From NCBI GenBank assembly GCA_028279595.1, contig JANQNK010000008.1, forward strand, positions 1 through 64,000: a stretch of 64,000 bases of DNA, read 5' to 3'. Origin of the DNA: Thermoplasmatota archaeon (GTDB lineage Archaea > Thermoplasmatota > JAKEGO01). The translations under genes were made by a program, and so were the position numbers. Within the stretch, counting starts at the first letter, position 1; the number at the start of each line of letters is the position of its first letter. A model generated the notes under the pieces. The model saw only the letters and a program-made list of their open reading frames with translations. It was not told the DNA's origin and searched no databases. Below, piece by piece: positions 9,567 through 19,000 of this stretch.

Positions 9567-10630
9567 CAGAATCCCCCCTGCCTGTAGTATGGATCATGTA
9601 TCGGGACCTGATGGTCCGTAGGTTGGTCAGGTATGTCGGGATGGCGTCCGTGCTGGTCCTTGAACCTCATCTCGAACTCCCTCGAATGTGTTATGGCTGT
9701 CTTGAATCCACGCAATCCCTGGACGACCATCACCCCGCCAACGACCATTGCGACTGCTCCCGCAGGTGAGAACAGATCGGTCTTCAAGTCGTCATCGGTG
9801 GCCTGGTTCATTTCAGTGGTCAGTGTCCATCCGATGAATGTCGCTCCGGAGAACAGGATCAGGGCCGCGAGCAGGACCACGATAGCGGATGAACCGCCGA
9901 CGAGGGCGATCGCACCTCTCTCCTTCCGCAGGTCCATCATCCGGTCGGAATAGAGTAGCAGTCCACCGATGATGATACCGCCGGTGGAGCCAAGCAGTGA
10001 CATCCATATCCGGTCCTCGTAGGTATTCCAGAACGATCCCTTCAACTTCTCTGCAGAGGTGTTGCCGGCGATAGCCTCCCCATCGTAATTATAGTGTATA
10101 TCGTCCCCCTCATCGGGCATTATCGATATCCAGGGAAGCGCCAGGAACAGGACGAGGCCGATGATCGAAAGGATAAGGAGTACCTTGCCGGTGCGCTGTG
10201 CGTAATGTGAGATATCTGGAAGCCGGAAATCACCCATACCACGATACTGGGCTTGGGTAGGAGGCGGACCCCCGTACGCCGGTGGCCTCCGCTGCTCCGC
10301 GGTCTGGCCCATCGGTCGGCCGTAGGGCCTCTGGGCGGGAGCCGGCTCCTCGCTCAAGGGGGCCTTCGGCACAACCGGAGGTTCCTCCTTTGCCGGAGGA
10401 ACGTACGCAGGCCCGGTAACGGGCGGGGATACGTATGGCTCCTCCTCCCTGTCGGGATATTCATAGGAGGTCGTTGAAGGTTGTTCCTCCCGGTCGGGAT
10501 AGTAGAATTGCGTTGAACTCTCAATTCCCGGGTCGTCCTCATGCTCCTCGAGGTACTGCTTGCAGCTGTAACAGTACCACCTGGAATAGGTCTCGATATA
10601 ATTGGCATCCTGTCCGCACGTTGGGCACAT
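9566..10630 (-). CDS. zinc-ribbon membrane protein, homologue of the N-terminal half of the 10718 protein
   Basis: About 354 residues. It opens with a zinc ribbon, MCPTCG-x10-WYCYSCKQY, followed by a Pro/Glu-rich linker of about 100 residues and four membrane helices (about 147-166, 217-234, 246-270, 292-310). GGAAGTGAT sits seven bases before the ATG at 10630, which I prefer; an ATG at 10639 and a GTG at 10642 are in frame. The membrane part aligns with the first half of the 10718 protein (LPWISI with MPWVTV, FIGWTLTTEM with FFGWSIANEM). It ends in a TGATG overlap with the next gene. The ribbon should face the cytoplasm and might bind protein or nucleic acid; no partner is known. Confidence 0.85.
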   Translation of the reverse strand: MCPTCGQDANYIETYSRWYCYSCKQYLEEHEDDPGIESSTQFYYPDREEQPSTTSYEYPDREEEPYVSPPVTGPAYVPPAKEEPPVVPKAPLSEEPAPAQRPYGRPMGQTAEQRRPPAYGGPPPTQAQYRGMGDFRLPDISHYAQRTGKVLLILSIIGLVLFLALPWISIMPDEGDDIHYNYDGEAIAGNTSAEKLKGSFWNTYEDRIWMSLLGSTGGIIIGGLLLYSDRMMDLRKERGAIALVGGSSAIVVLLAALILFSGATFIGWTLTTEMNQATDDDLKTDLFSPAGAVAMVVGGVMVVQGLRGFKTAITHSREFEMRFKDQHGRHPDIPDQPTDHQVPIHDPYYRQGGF

Positions 10631-10717
10631 CACGTCCATCACTTCCGTTGGGTCCCCTCTGATGAACCTTTCACAGCAAATGCTGGAACGATTGATAAAG
10701 GTATGTGACAGGAGGCA

Positions 10718-12229
10718 CTACCATCTGGGACGGTACCATGGACCCTGGTGTCTCCTCAGGGTCATGATGTTCCGAATGCTCAGGGGCAGGATAACGAAGG
10801 CGACCGCGAACGGGACGATGTTGCCGCCGAATCCGTAGTTGAGCCTGGGCGCGTAGTAATAGTAATAGTACTCGTCCACGTCGCTGTCGAGCTGGCTGAT
10901 ATGTATCGCCAGGACCAGTCCGACCATGAGAATGAGCATCGCGACTACGGGGATCGCTATCCCGGCCCATTCGAGACGGAACCGATAACCAAGCCGATCG
11001 AGGACCACGCCCGCCAGGCACAGCATCGACAGGATCAGACAGAGCCATAACAACGAGGTGATGGCGTTGATGTCGTCGGACACCTCGTCCAGGGAGCCCG
11101 GGAAGGTGCCGAACATCTCACCGTGGATCGTCGGTTCGTCGACGTACTGGACGTAGTGGTCGTCATGTTCGTCCTCCAACTCGTAATAGTACCCGTAGGA
11201 CCCGTCCTCCCTCTCGTTGTACTCGTAGGTCAGCCACGGGACCAGGGGCATGCAGATGATCCCGACCATGCTGAGGACCAACATGGCCTTGATGATCCTT
11301 GCGTCGAAGTGGGTATAGGTCACGGGTTTCCAGAGAGGCTGGCGGGACCGGCTATCCGACTGGGGCGAAGCAATCGTTGATCGGCGGGCGACCGCGATCC
11401 GTCGTGCCTCGAAGGCCTCCGACGACTCCAGGGCCCGGCCGAGACCCTTGAACGCGAATCCAGCGTAGATGACAGCTACCAGTGATGCCACCACCGAGGC
11501 GAAGGAGAAGACGGTATGTTCGACGTCACTGTTGGTCGATTTCGTCATCTCGTTGGCGATGGACCATCCGAAGAAGGAGAAGGCTGTGTACAGTATGAGC
11601 ACGGCCATGAGGATCAGGAGCATGGATGAGATGAGGACGTACAGGTTCGTGTGGCGCCGGTTCCTGAGGTCGACGATCTGTGGGGAGTAGAGCATCAACG
11701 CACCGAGGATCACCCCTCCGAACACCGAACCGACGGCGAGCACGATCCGCTCCTGGTAGATGTCCATCACCGAACCGTTGAGGTCGGCGGTGCCGTTACC
11801 GGCCATCCGATTCAGCCTGAAGTCGTAATGGCCGGTGGAATTGAGCTCATCACCGTCCCTGGACACGGTGACCCAGGGCATGATGATGAGGATCACGAGC
11901 GCAAGTATTGACATGATGAGCAGGGCCCTGCCGGTGTTCACCAGCCATATGGAGTCGGGGCTCCATGATCGGGGAGTGGTTCTCCAGTACCTTTCCGAGG
12001 GAGGGGTCCGGTAGGCCTGCCTCGGCCAACCGCCGGTGGTCCTGCTCGGCGGGACCGGACCGGACCGATGGTACCGAAGGGGCGGCATGTCGTCCCCGAG
12101 CTCGTACGCGGGCGGCATCGGGACGTAACCCGCCTCGACGTACTGCTCGCATGCGTAGCAGTAATAGCTTGAATACTTCTCGATGTAGTCAGCGTACCCG
12201 CCGCAAGTTGGACACATCTGTCTTCTCAT
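10718..12229 (-). CDS. zinc-ribbon eight-helix membrane protein (fused paralogue of 9566 + 8961)
   Basis: 503 residues. Residues 5-35 are a zinc ribbon, MCPTCG-x10-YYCYACEQY. A Pro/Arg-rich linker follows to about residue 105. The first four-helix module spans about 108-275 and the second about 300-495. The two modules are homologous to the separate neighbouring proteins at 9566-10630 and 8961-9566 respectively. Long acidic and Tyr-rich external loops are present, including a run of Tyr before the last helix (EYYYYYYAPRLN). The ATG at 12229 has GGGGGACCGGA ahead of it. A palindrome at 12251-12260 overlies the predicted transcription start. Function unknown. Confidence 0.85.
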   Translation of the reverse strand: MRRQMCPTCGGYADYIEKYSSYYCYACEQYVEAGYVPMPPAYELGDDMPPLRYHRSGPVPPSRTTGGWPRQAYRTPPSERYWRTTPRSWSPDSIWLVNTGRALLIMSILALVILIIMPWVTVSRDGDELNSTGHYDFRLNRMAGNGTADLNGSVMDIYQERIVLAVGSVFGGVILGALMLYSPQIVDLRNRRHTNLYVLISSMLLILMAVLILYTAFSFFGWSIANEMTKSTNSDVEHTVFSFASVVASLVAVIYAGFAFKGLGRALESSEAFEARRIAVARRSTIASPQSDSRSRQPLWKPVTYTHFDARIIKAMLVLSMVGIICMPLVPWLTYEYNEREDGSYGYYYELEDEHDDHYVQYVDEPTIHGEMFGTFPGSLDEVSDDINAITSLLWLCLILSMLCLAGVVLDRLGYRFRLEWAGIAIPVVAMLILMVGLVLAIHISQLDSDVDEYYYYYYAPRLNYGFGGNIVPFAVAFVILPLSIRNIMTLRRHQGPWYRPRW

Positions 12230-12250
12230 TCCGGTCCCCCCGGGGTCTTG

Positions 12251-12260
12251 GTAACGTTAC
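12251..12260. promoter_or_regulatory. palindrome GTAACGTTAC at the promoter of the 10718 gene
   Basis: A perfect 10-base palindrome about 26 bases downstream of a TATA-like GATTTAAGT (minus strand, 12275-12283), so it covers the expected transcription start. Its half-site GTAAC recurs in the palindrome at 62041-62055. Confidence 0.45.
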
Positions 12261-12296
12261 TAGGGACCGCGCCCACTTAAATCTTGTCTTGGACGA

Positions 12297-13763
12297 TCAG
12301 ATGGTCGTCGGGCCGCCGATGGGCAGCTCGGGCAGGGAGTCCAGGTCCCCCCTCAGCGCGGGTCCGTGCGTGTAGGTGCCGACGATACCGGCGCCGTCCC
12401 CGCCCTCGTTCAGGTACATGTTGTTCGCTAGTGCGGCCCACGGGCGGCCGTCGGGGTCGATGCAGATGTCGATGAAGTCGCCGAACCCTCCGCATCTCCG
12501 GTATCCGCAGTCGCTGGTGACGTCCAGCGGGTCGTCCGCGTCGTTGACGGTGACGGTAGTGATGAGGGGAACGTCCACGAAGGCGTCGGTGACGACGCCG
12601 AGGTATCCGGACCATCCGGTGCCCTCGGGGTTGAGACCGATGTAGGCCCATGCGGCCCTTCCGTCGGCGCCGCCGGCTATGGTCGGGAACCCGGTCCCGT
12701 TGACTCCCGGAGGAGCGACCATCATGGGATCGCGCCAGGACTCTCCGAAGTCCTGGGAGTTGCTATAGTAGGGCATGTTGTCCGAGCCGATCCAGAAGGC
12801 ATGGACGTTGTCGCCCTCGTCGGTGCTGATAGCTATCTCGTGAGTTGCCGAACCCGTGTTCGTGGTGATTATGTGCTCGGTCCAGGTGAGTCCCCCGTCG
12901 GTGCTCCGGTACATGGCCGGATCGTAGTTGCCGGCGGGCTGGCCCCGGTAAATGTAGCCGTTCTCGGATCCGACGAGATGGCCCGAGAGTCCGGATGCAG
13001 GGCTCTGGCCGATCTCGTAGTGCGGCTTCTCCGCGTCCCAGGTCTGTCCGCCGTCGAGGCTCGTGCATCCGTAGGACCCGCCGACGCCGCCGCCCTGGAG
13101 ACCGGTGTTGATCGAGAAGACGTAGGTGGTCGGATAGAGGGAGCCCGGGAAATCGTATGGAGTGGATGCGATGGTCTGATGGTCCTGCGGTGTGTAACCC
13201 GAGGCCAGGGACCGCTCGAAGAACTCCCATGTCTCGCCCTCGTCGTCGGATATCTCGACGGTCATGCCTAGAAGGGCGTGCATATCGAACTTGACCAGTC
13301 TGTCGGTCCAAGGGTCGACGTAGAGGTATGGGTCGTTGCTGTTCGGGGCGTTCGGACTCGGTGTGACGTCCTCCCAGCTCTGCCCCTGGTCCTGGGACCG
13401 CCAGATCTTCGTCCCGACGGGTGCGGAGTTGTGGCTGGTCATGAAAAGCGTCCCCGTGGAGGTGACGCCGATGGTAGGCTCGAAGGTATGGACGCCGATA
13501 CCGTAGTAGGTCCCGTTGGCCCAGTAGGGCAGGTTGGCCCCCGTGAGGTTCGCCGAGAGGTTCATCCAGTGTTCGCTGGCGTCGAGTCCCCCGTCGAAGT
13601 GGTAATAGGTCCCGTTCGGGGCCGGCGCGTGGAACTCGAAGGGATCGTAGGGAGCTGGAGGCGGCGCATCCTTCTCGTCCTCGGGCAGGGTGAACATGTA
13701 TATCAGTCCAGTTAGACCGATGACGATGACAAGAGTGACAATGATCACACCTAACTTGCTCAT
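12297..13763 (-). CDS. membrane-anchored Asp-box beta-propeller protein (BNR/sialidase-like fold)
   Basis: 488 residues from the ATG at 13763. Residues 5-24 are one hydrophobic segment acting as anchor or uncleaved signal, followed by a Pro-rich stalk and an outside domain. Five Asp-boxes (S-x-D-x-G-x-[ST]-W) lie near residues 123, 172, 235, 287 and 336, the hallmark of BNR/sialidase-type propellers. I do not see the Arg triad and nucleophile pattern needed to call a true sialidase, so enzymatic activity is uncertain. A GTG at 13775 is in frame, but a TATA box at 13785-13793 puts transcription start at or near the ATG. Confidence 0.85.
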   Translation of the reverse strand: MSKLGVIIVTLVIVIGLTGLIYMFTLPEDEKDAPPPAPYDPFEFHAPAPNGTYYHFDGGLDASEHWMNLSANLTGANLPYWANGTYYGIGVHTFEPTIGVTSTGTLFMTSHNSAPVGTKIWRSQDQGQSWEDVTPSPNAPNSNDPYLYVDPWTDRLVKFDMHALLGMTVEISDDEGETWEFFERSLASGYTPQDHQTIASTPYDFPGSLYPTTYVFSINTGLQGGGVGGSYGCTSLDGGQTWDAEKPHYEIGQSPASGLSGHLVGSENGYIYRGQPAGNYDPAMYRSTDGGLTWTEHIITTNTGSATHEIAISTDEGDNVHAFWIGSDNMPYYSNSQDFGESWRDPMMVAPPGVNGTGFPTIAGGADGRAAWAYIGLNPEGTGWSGYLGVVTDAFVDVPLITTVTVNDADDPLDVTSDCGYRRCGGFGDFIDICIDPDGRPWAALANNMYLNEGGDGAGIVGTYTHGPALRGDLDSLPELPIGGPTTI

Positions 13764-13784
13764 GGACCACTCCACCCCTTGAAA

Positions 13785-13793
13785 GTATATAAG
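13785..13793 (-). promoter_or_regulatory. TATA box of the Asp-box protein gene
   Basis: The minus strand reads CTTATATAC. Its centre is 26 bases before the ATG at 13763, which implies a leaderless or nearly leaderless transcript. Confidence 0.6.
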
Positions 13794-13886
13794 AATTTAG
13801 CCGTGAAGTCCGGACGGTCGAGGTTCGTCAGGGACGGTCGATGGACCTTGGGGCCGATCGGTCTCCCACTATCTTCCCGAACGATC

Positions 13887-14504
13887 CTACTGTCCGGTCC
13901 GCTCCTTGAACTTGGATATCTTGGCGTCGGCGTCCTCGTCATCCATCGAGAACTCGAGCTCCTCCTCATCCGGTGTCATATCGGGTCCAGTCTCCTCGCT
14001 ATCGTCCTTCTTCAGGTCGCGTTTCTCGTCGAGGAGCTGCTTCTCGCAGGCCAATTCCAGCAGATCAAGGACGGAGTTCGCCACGCGGTCCCTGCTTATC
14101 TGGTCGAACCGGTGGGTGGCATAGGTCCTTCCCTGACCGTCGAAACCCGCCCTGTACATCTCTATCGTGGCGGTCCCTGAGCCGGAGGAGAGGGTGTACC
14201 TGAGACCCGGGCGGCGGCTCTCCCCCGGGCCAGCGTCGGCGCCGATTCCCACGGAGAGGTCGATGACCAGCAGGCCCCCCTGGGGATCGATGTCCTCGGA
14301 CACCTCCATGTCATAGGAGTACCGCTTCAATTCCTCGGTTATCTCCTCGAACGCCGGTTTTATCTCGAAGGCGTAGATGTCGCCCATCTCGTGGATGTCG
14401 ATGGACTCCTTGGGCATGCTCCTGTGCTCCGCCCTCTGCCTGAGGGACTTGTTCCGATAACTGGCCAGGATCCCCAGGAGCCTCTCGTGGGTTTCACCCT
14501 TCAT
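13887..14504 (-). CDS. hypothetical protein with acidic C-terminus
   Basis: 205 residues, no signal peptide or membrane helix. The N-terminus is basic (KSLRQRAEHR), the middle looks like a mixed alpha/beta domain, and the last 45 residues are highly charged (KKDDSEETGPDMTPDEEELE) and probably disordered. I do not recognise the family. GGTGCTGAG precedes the ATG, and a TATA-like GATTTATC lies near 14541-14549 on the same strand. It lies between the Asp-box protein and an aminotransferase, both on the minus strand, with gaps of more than 100 bases, so it may be a single-gene transcript. Confidence 0.75.
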   Translation of the reverse strand: MKGETHERLLGILASYRNKSLRQRAEHRSMPKESIDIHEMGDIYAFEIKPAFEEITEELKRYSYDMEVSEDIDPQGGLLVIDLSVGIGADAGPGESRRPGLRYTLSSGSGTATIEMYRAGFDGQGRTYATHRFDQISRDRVANSVLDLLELACEKQLLDEKRDLKKDDSEETGPDMTPDEEELEFSMDDEDADAKISKFKERTGQ

Positions 14505-14624
14505 CTCAGCACCGTCACCTGGATAGCGTTATTGGATAGATAAATCGTTCGATGACGAGGTATGACCGAACCATTCACTGGTGAGACGCGTCGATACCCG
14601 GACGGGGCCGGTATCGAGCGCCTT

Positions 14625-15821
14625 TCACGGACGTTCGCGGAAGTACTCCTCGACCCGATCGAAGGCCTCCTCGATGAGCTCGGGAGGCGGGAGATGGACC
14701 ATCCTGAAGTGACCCTTACCGTACTGGGTGCAGAAGCCGGAGCCGTGGACGAAGAGTACGTGCTTCTTTCTGAGGATGTCAAGGACGAGCGCCTTGTCGT
14801 CCTGAAGATCGGGGTCCTCTATCTTGGGGAACATGTAGAACGCACCACCGGGGACCGCCGATGACAGCTTCTCGATCTCCCCGATCCTCTTGAGCGCGAT
14901 GTCCCTGCGCTGCATGAGGGTCCTGTTCGTCTGCGCGATGTGGTCCTGCGGACCTTCAAGGGCGGCCTGGAAGGCGACCTGCGCGGGGTGCGAAGGGCAC
15001 AGTCTGGCCCTCGCCTGGCGCTGAACGCCGTCCTTGACGTCGTCGAGGGCTCCGGAAGGGTCGCGGAATGCCACGTATCCGATGCGCCATCCTGGAGCGA
15101 TGTAGACCTTTGATATGCCGTTCAGGACCATCAGCGGGACGTCGCTGCCGGTCTGCGCTGTCGGGACGACCTGGTCCTCGTAGGTCATCTTGTCGTAGAT
15201 CTCGTCGCTGATGACCGGGATTCCGTGCTCGCCCGCCAGGTCCATTATCGCCCTGAGCGTCGAGCCCTCGTAGAGGGCGCCCGTCGGATTGTTCGGATTG
15301 ATGACGCAGATGGCCTTCGTACGATCGGTGACCTTGGACCGCATGTCGTCGAGGTCCGGTTGCCAGCCGTTCTCCTCGTCAGTGTGATACGAGACCGGGG
15401 TCCCGTCATAGAACCTGACATAGGAAGTGTAAGGCGGGTACGATGGCCCCGGTATCAACACCTCGTCGCCGGGAGACAGCATCGACGCGAACAGCATCTG
15501 GAGGACCTCGGTGACGCCGGTCCCGACGATGATGTCATCGGTCGTGACGTCGCATCCCTGGGACCTCTCCTTCCCGACGATGGCATCGATGAGCGACGGT
15601 ATTCCATAGGATGGCGAATATCCGTTCTTGCCCTCGCGAAGTGCGCCTATGTAGGCCTCCTTGATGTGCTCCGGGGTGTCGAAGTCGTAGGCGACGGGGT
15701 CGCCTATGTTCAGTTTCAGTATTCGATGTCCCTGGCGCTCGAGCTCAGCGGCAGGGACTGCCACGTCCCTGATGGCGTATTCGATGCCCTTGGCCCTCTC
15801 GGATGCCCGTAACTGCCTCAA
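14625..15821 (-). CDS. class I/II PLP-dependent aminotransferase (alanine/aromatic type)
   Basis: 398 residues, the normal size for archaeal fold-type I aminotransferases. It should move an amino group from an amino acid to a 2-oxo acid with pyridoxal phosphate. Visible motifs are NPNNPTG, SDEIYDKMTYED, and GISKVYIAPGWRIGY with the Schiff-base lysine; HFRMVHLPPPE is the C-terminal substrate-arginine region. The frame stays open to 16046 and has an ATG at 15857, but GGAGGAGTGG stands just ahead of a TTG at 15821 that gives the family-typical N-terminus RQLRASERAKGIEYAIRDV. Substrate preference (alanine, aspartate or aromatic) cannot be fixed. Confidence 0.9.
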   Translation of the reverse strand: MRQLRASERAKGIEYAIRDVAVPAAELERQGHRILKLNIGDPVAYDFDTPEHIKEAYIGALREGKNGYSPSYGIPSLIDAIVGKERSQGCDVTTDDIIVGTGVTEVLQMLFASMLSPGDEVLIPGPSYPPYTSYVRFYDGTPVSYHTDEENGWQPDLDDMRSKVTDRTKAICVINPNNPTGALYEGSTLRAIMDLAGEHGIPVISDEIYDKMTYEDQVVPTAQTGSDVPLMVLNGISKVYIAPGWRIGYVAFRDPSGALDDVKDGVQRQARARLCPSHPAQVAFQAALEGPQDHIAQTNRTLMQRRDIALKRIGEIEKLSSAVPGGAFYMFPKIEDPDLQDDKALVLDILRKKHVLFVHGSGFCTQYGKGHFRMVHLPPPELIEEAFDRVEEYFRERP

Positions 15822-16000
15822 TTGCCACTCCTCCGAAACCTGCGAACAGGTGCCCATTCGCGCTTGATGCGGATGGGTGGATGGGCTTAGCAAGTTATCC
15901 GATTTGAATCTTTCGAGTGGTTCGGGGACATCCGGCCGCCAGATGACCAACAAAAAGGAAAAATAAGACGAAGGCCTTAGCCCCAGCTGGAGAGGACCTG

Positions 16001-19000
16001 ATGAAACTACTGAGGACCATCCAGATGACGCTGATCGTGGCGACATTGTTCATGTCAATCGCAGTGATCGGGACGCATGGGAAAACATGGATCGTGGACG
16101 ATGACCCCGGCTCATGGCGGGACGCTTCCAACATCAACAGCGCCATCTCCAGCTCGACGAACGGTGACACGGTCCTGGTCTACAACGGGACCTATAACGA
16201 GAACGTGGAGGTCACCAGGTCAATAACCATCACCGGGAACGGTTCGAACGTGACCATCGTGGATGCGGAGGGATCGGGAATCGTATTCGAGGTGAGGGCT
16301 AACGATGTCACCATCGAGGGCATCACGCTAACAGGGAGCGGAAGCGGGTCGAACACCGGTGGGATCTTCGCAGACGGCAGGGACGGGCTCAGGATCAGGT
16401 CCTGCGAGGTCCTCGAGAATGCGGACGATGGCATCTACATCAAGAACTCCGATGACGGCGTCATATCGAACTCGACCGTCACCGGGAACGATGCGAACGG
16501 CATCCTCCTCATCGACTGCACCGGGTTCAGGACCGTTTGGACCTCCTATGAAGAGAATGTCCACAACGGCATTGCCATCCACGACACGAAGCTGACGGTG
16601 GACAACTGTTCCATCGGCGGCAACGGGATGCACGGCATCCACATGACAGGTGCCTCTAGGAAGTGCGATATCGGATTCGTGGAGATATTCGGGAATTCGG
16701 GATACGGCATCAACATCACCGTGGGTGCCGATAACAATACGGTACATCACTGCAACATGACCGACAACGGAATGGAGCCCCAGGCATTCGATTCCGGGGA
16801 TTCGAACGTATGGGACGACGGCGAGGTCGGGAACTTCTGGTCCGATTACGGCGGCTCCGACCATAACGGGGACGGGATAGGCGACTCGGATTACGACCTG
16901 GACGGCGAGGCGGACGCAGTGGACCGCTATCCGCTCATAGTTCCATGGAATCTCGCTCCCAAGGCGTGGATCGACTCCATCTCTCCGAACCCGGTCATCA
17001 AGAGGGAGAACGTGACCTTCGCCGGGAACGGCTCGGACTCGGACGGAAGGGTCGTCACCTACATCTGGTCGTCAAATCGGCAGGGTACGTTCTACAACGG
17101 CCCGCCAGCCGTATTCAACTATTCGGGAATGAAGAAAGGTGAACATCAGATCACGTTCAAGGTCATAGACAACGAGGACAAGGCCAGCAAGACGAAACGC
17201 TGGAACCTGACCGTGCTTCCTGTTCCGAACGTCAGACCGAACGCGACCATACTCCTCGTGAATCCCGATCCCGTTGAGGAGGAGCACCGGGTCGACCTAG
17301 AGGGGCTCGGTGAGGACGACGACGGTGCCGTCACACGGTTCGTCTGGTCCTCGTCCATTGACGGGGAGTTCTACAACGGGTCCTCCAACCAGACCTGGAC
17401 AACGGACCTCTCAGTGGGCGACCACATAATATCATTCAAGGTCAAGGACAACGACGACGCCTGGAGCTGGCTCGTCAACACCACATTGACAGTTGAACCG
17501 CATCCATTGACGGCGGACATCGTGAGCGTGGACCCCAGTCCAGCCGTTGTGGGAGACAACATCACGTTCACTGGAGCATCTCGCTGGGGCAGGAACGTAT
17601 CCGACTATTCCTGGAATTCCGATGTAGACGGGCCCCTCTACAACGGTTCCAACGACACTTTCACGACGGACTCGCTCTCGATGGATGATCATGTTATCAA
17701 TTTGAGGATACGGAGCGACGGTTTCGGTTGGAGCGAGGAAACCACGGTTAACCTGTCGGTCAGGGCAGAGCCCAACAAGCCTCCAACCGCTGTGATACAT
17801 TCGATATCGCCGAACCCCGCGTCGAAGACGGACAACGTGACGTTCTGGGGTTCGGGATCGGATGCCGAGGGACCCCTCGCACGTTATCGTTGGAGCTCGT
17901 CCATGGACGGCGAGTTCCTCAACACCACGGATCCGATCTCGCTCTATGACGGCCTTACGATCGGTTACCATGAGATCACCCTGTGGGTCATGGACTCCGA
18001 TGGGGTGTGGAGCGGACCGGTCTCAACTGATCTCGCAATACATGACTCACAGGTCAGAGCGGACCCTCCGGTCTGCAGCATCGAGTCCATCACGCCGAAC
18101 GTTGCCCGATCGGAGGAGGAGGTAACCTTCGACGGCGACGCGTCCGACTGGGACGGTACCGTGGTGAAGTGCGAATGGAGCTCATCCAGGGATGGCATCG
18201 TGTATTCGGGACCCGATCTCGACTTCTCCACCGCCAACCTGACCGTTGGTGTCCACCGGATCACGTACAGGGTCATGGACAACGAGGGCTGGTGGAGCGA
18301 TCCGAAGGAGAGGGTCATGGTCGTGCTGCCTGACGACCATACTGGCGCGCCAGATGACCTCTGGCTCCAGTACGGAATGAACGCCGGGAACACCCGGACC
18401 TTTCCCAATATCACCTGCAGGAGCCTGAAGTTCGTTCAGAGGACGAACCTGAGCGGCCTGTCGGACGGGGTGATCGTGAATGACGGCGATTCGCTCTACC
18501 TGAACATCGACCTTGCCGAGAGCGATTACTGGGATGAGGCCACGATCTCCATCGATCCGGTGACCCTGGAACGGGAGTGGCTCTGGAACACCTCGTGGGC
18601 GAGCATGTGGGGTCCGGCGATCCTGAACGGAACGATAATCACACCGACAGGGGATGCCATCTATGGATTGTCGCCAGGTGGCGAGGAGCAGTGGAACCAT
18701 TCAGTTGGAGGTTTTCTCTCGTTCGTGAACGCCCACCTGAAGGTCTGGAACGGCATCATCTTCGTCGTCATGGGGAACGAGATCGGAGCAATGGACACGT
18801 CCGGAGAGATGCTCTGGCAGAACGAGGTTGGTACGCTCATCGCACCTCCGGCGATAGGAGATGCGGTATACGTTGGCAACATCGAGGGAGGCATCCACGC
18901 GCTGGATCCCTTCGATGGGTCGGTACTGTGGACCTATGCGCTCGAGGGCGGAATCTACGAGTCCCCGGTGGTCACCGAGGACTACGTTGTCTTCGGGTCC

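Noticed and set aside
9560-9570. Possible sequencing frameshift splitting one gene into two
   Set aside because: Each product has a proper start or stop with a TGATG overlap, and the upstream protein ends in a plausible hydrophilic tail; kept as a natural split, with a read check suggested.
12297-13763. Calling the Asp-box protein a true sialidase
   Set aside because: Asp-boxes are present, but the catalytic Arg triad and Tyr/Glu nucleophile pattern were not evident, and Asp-boxes occur in many non-enzymatic propellers.
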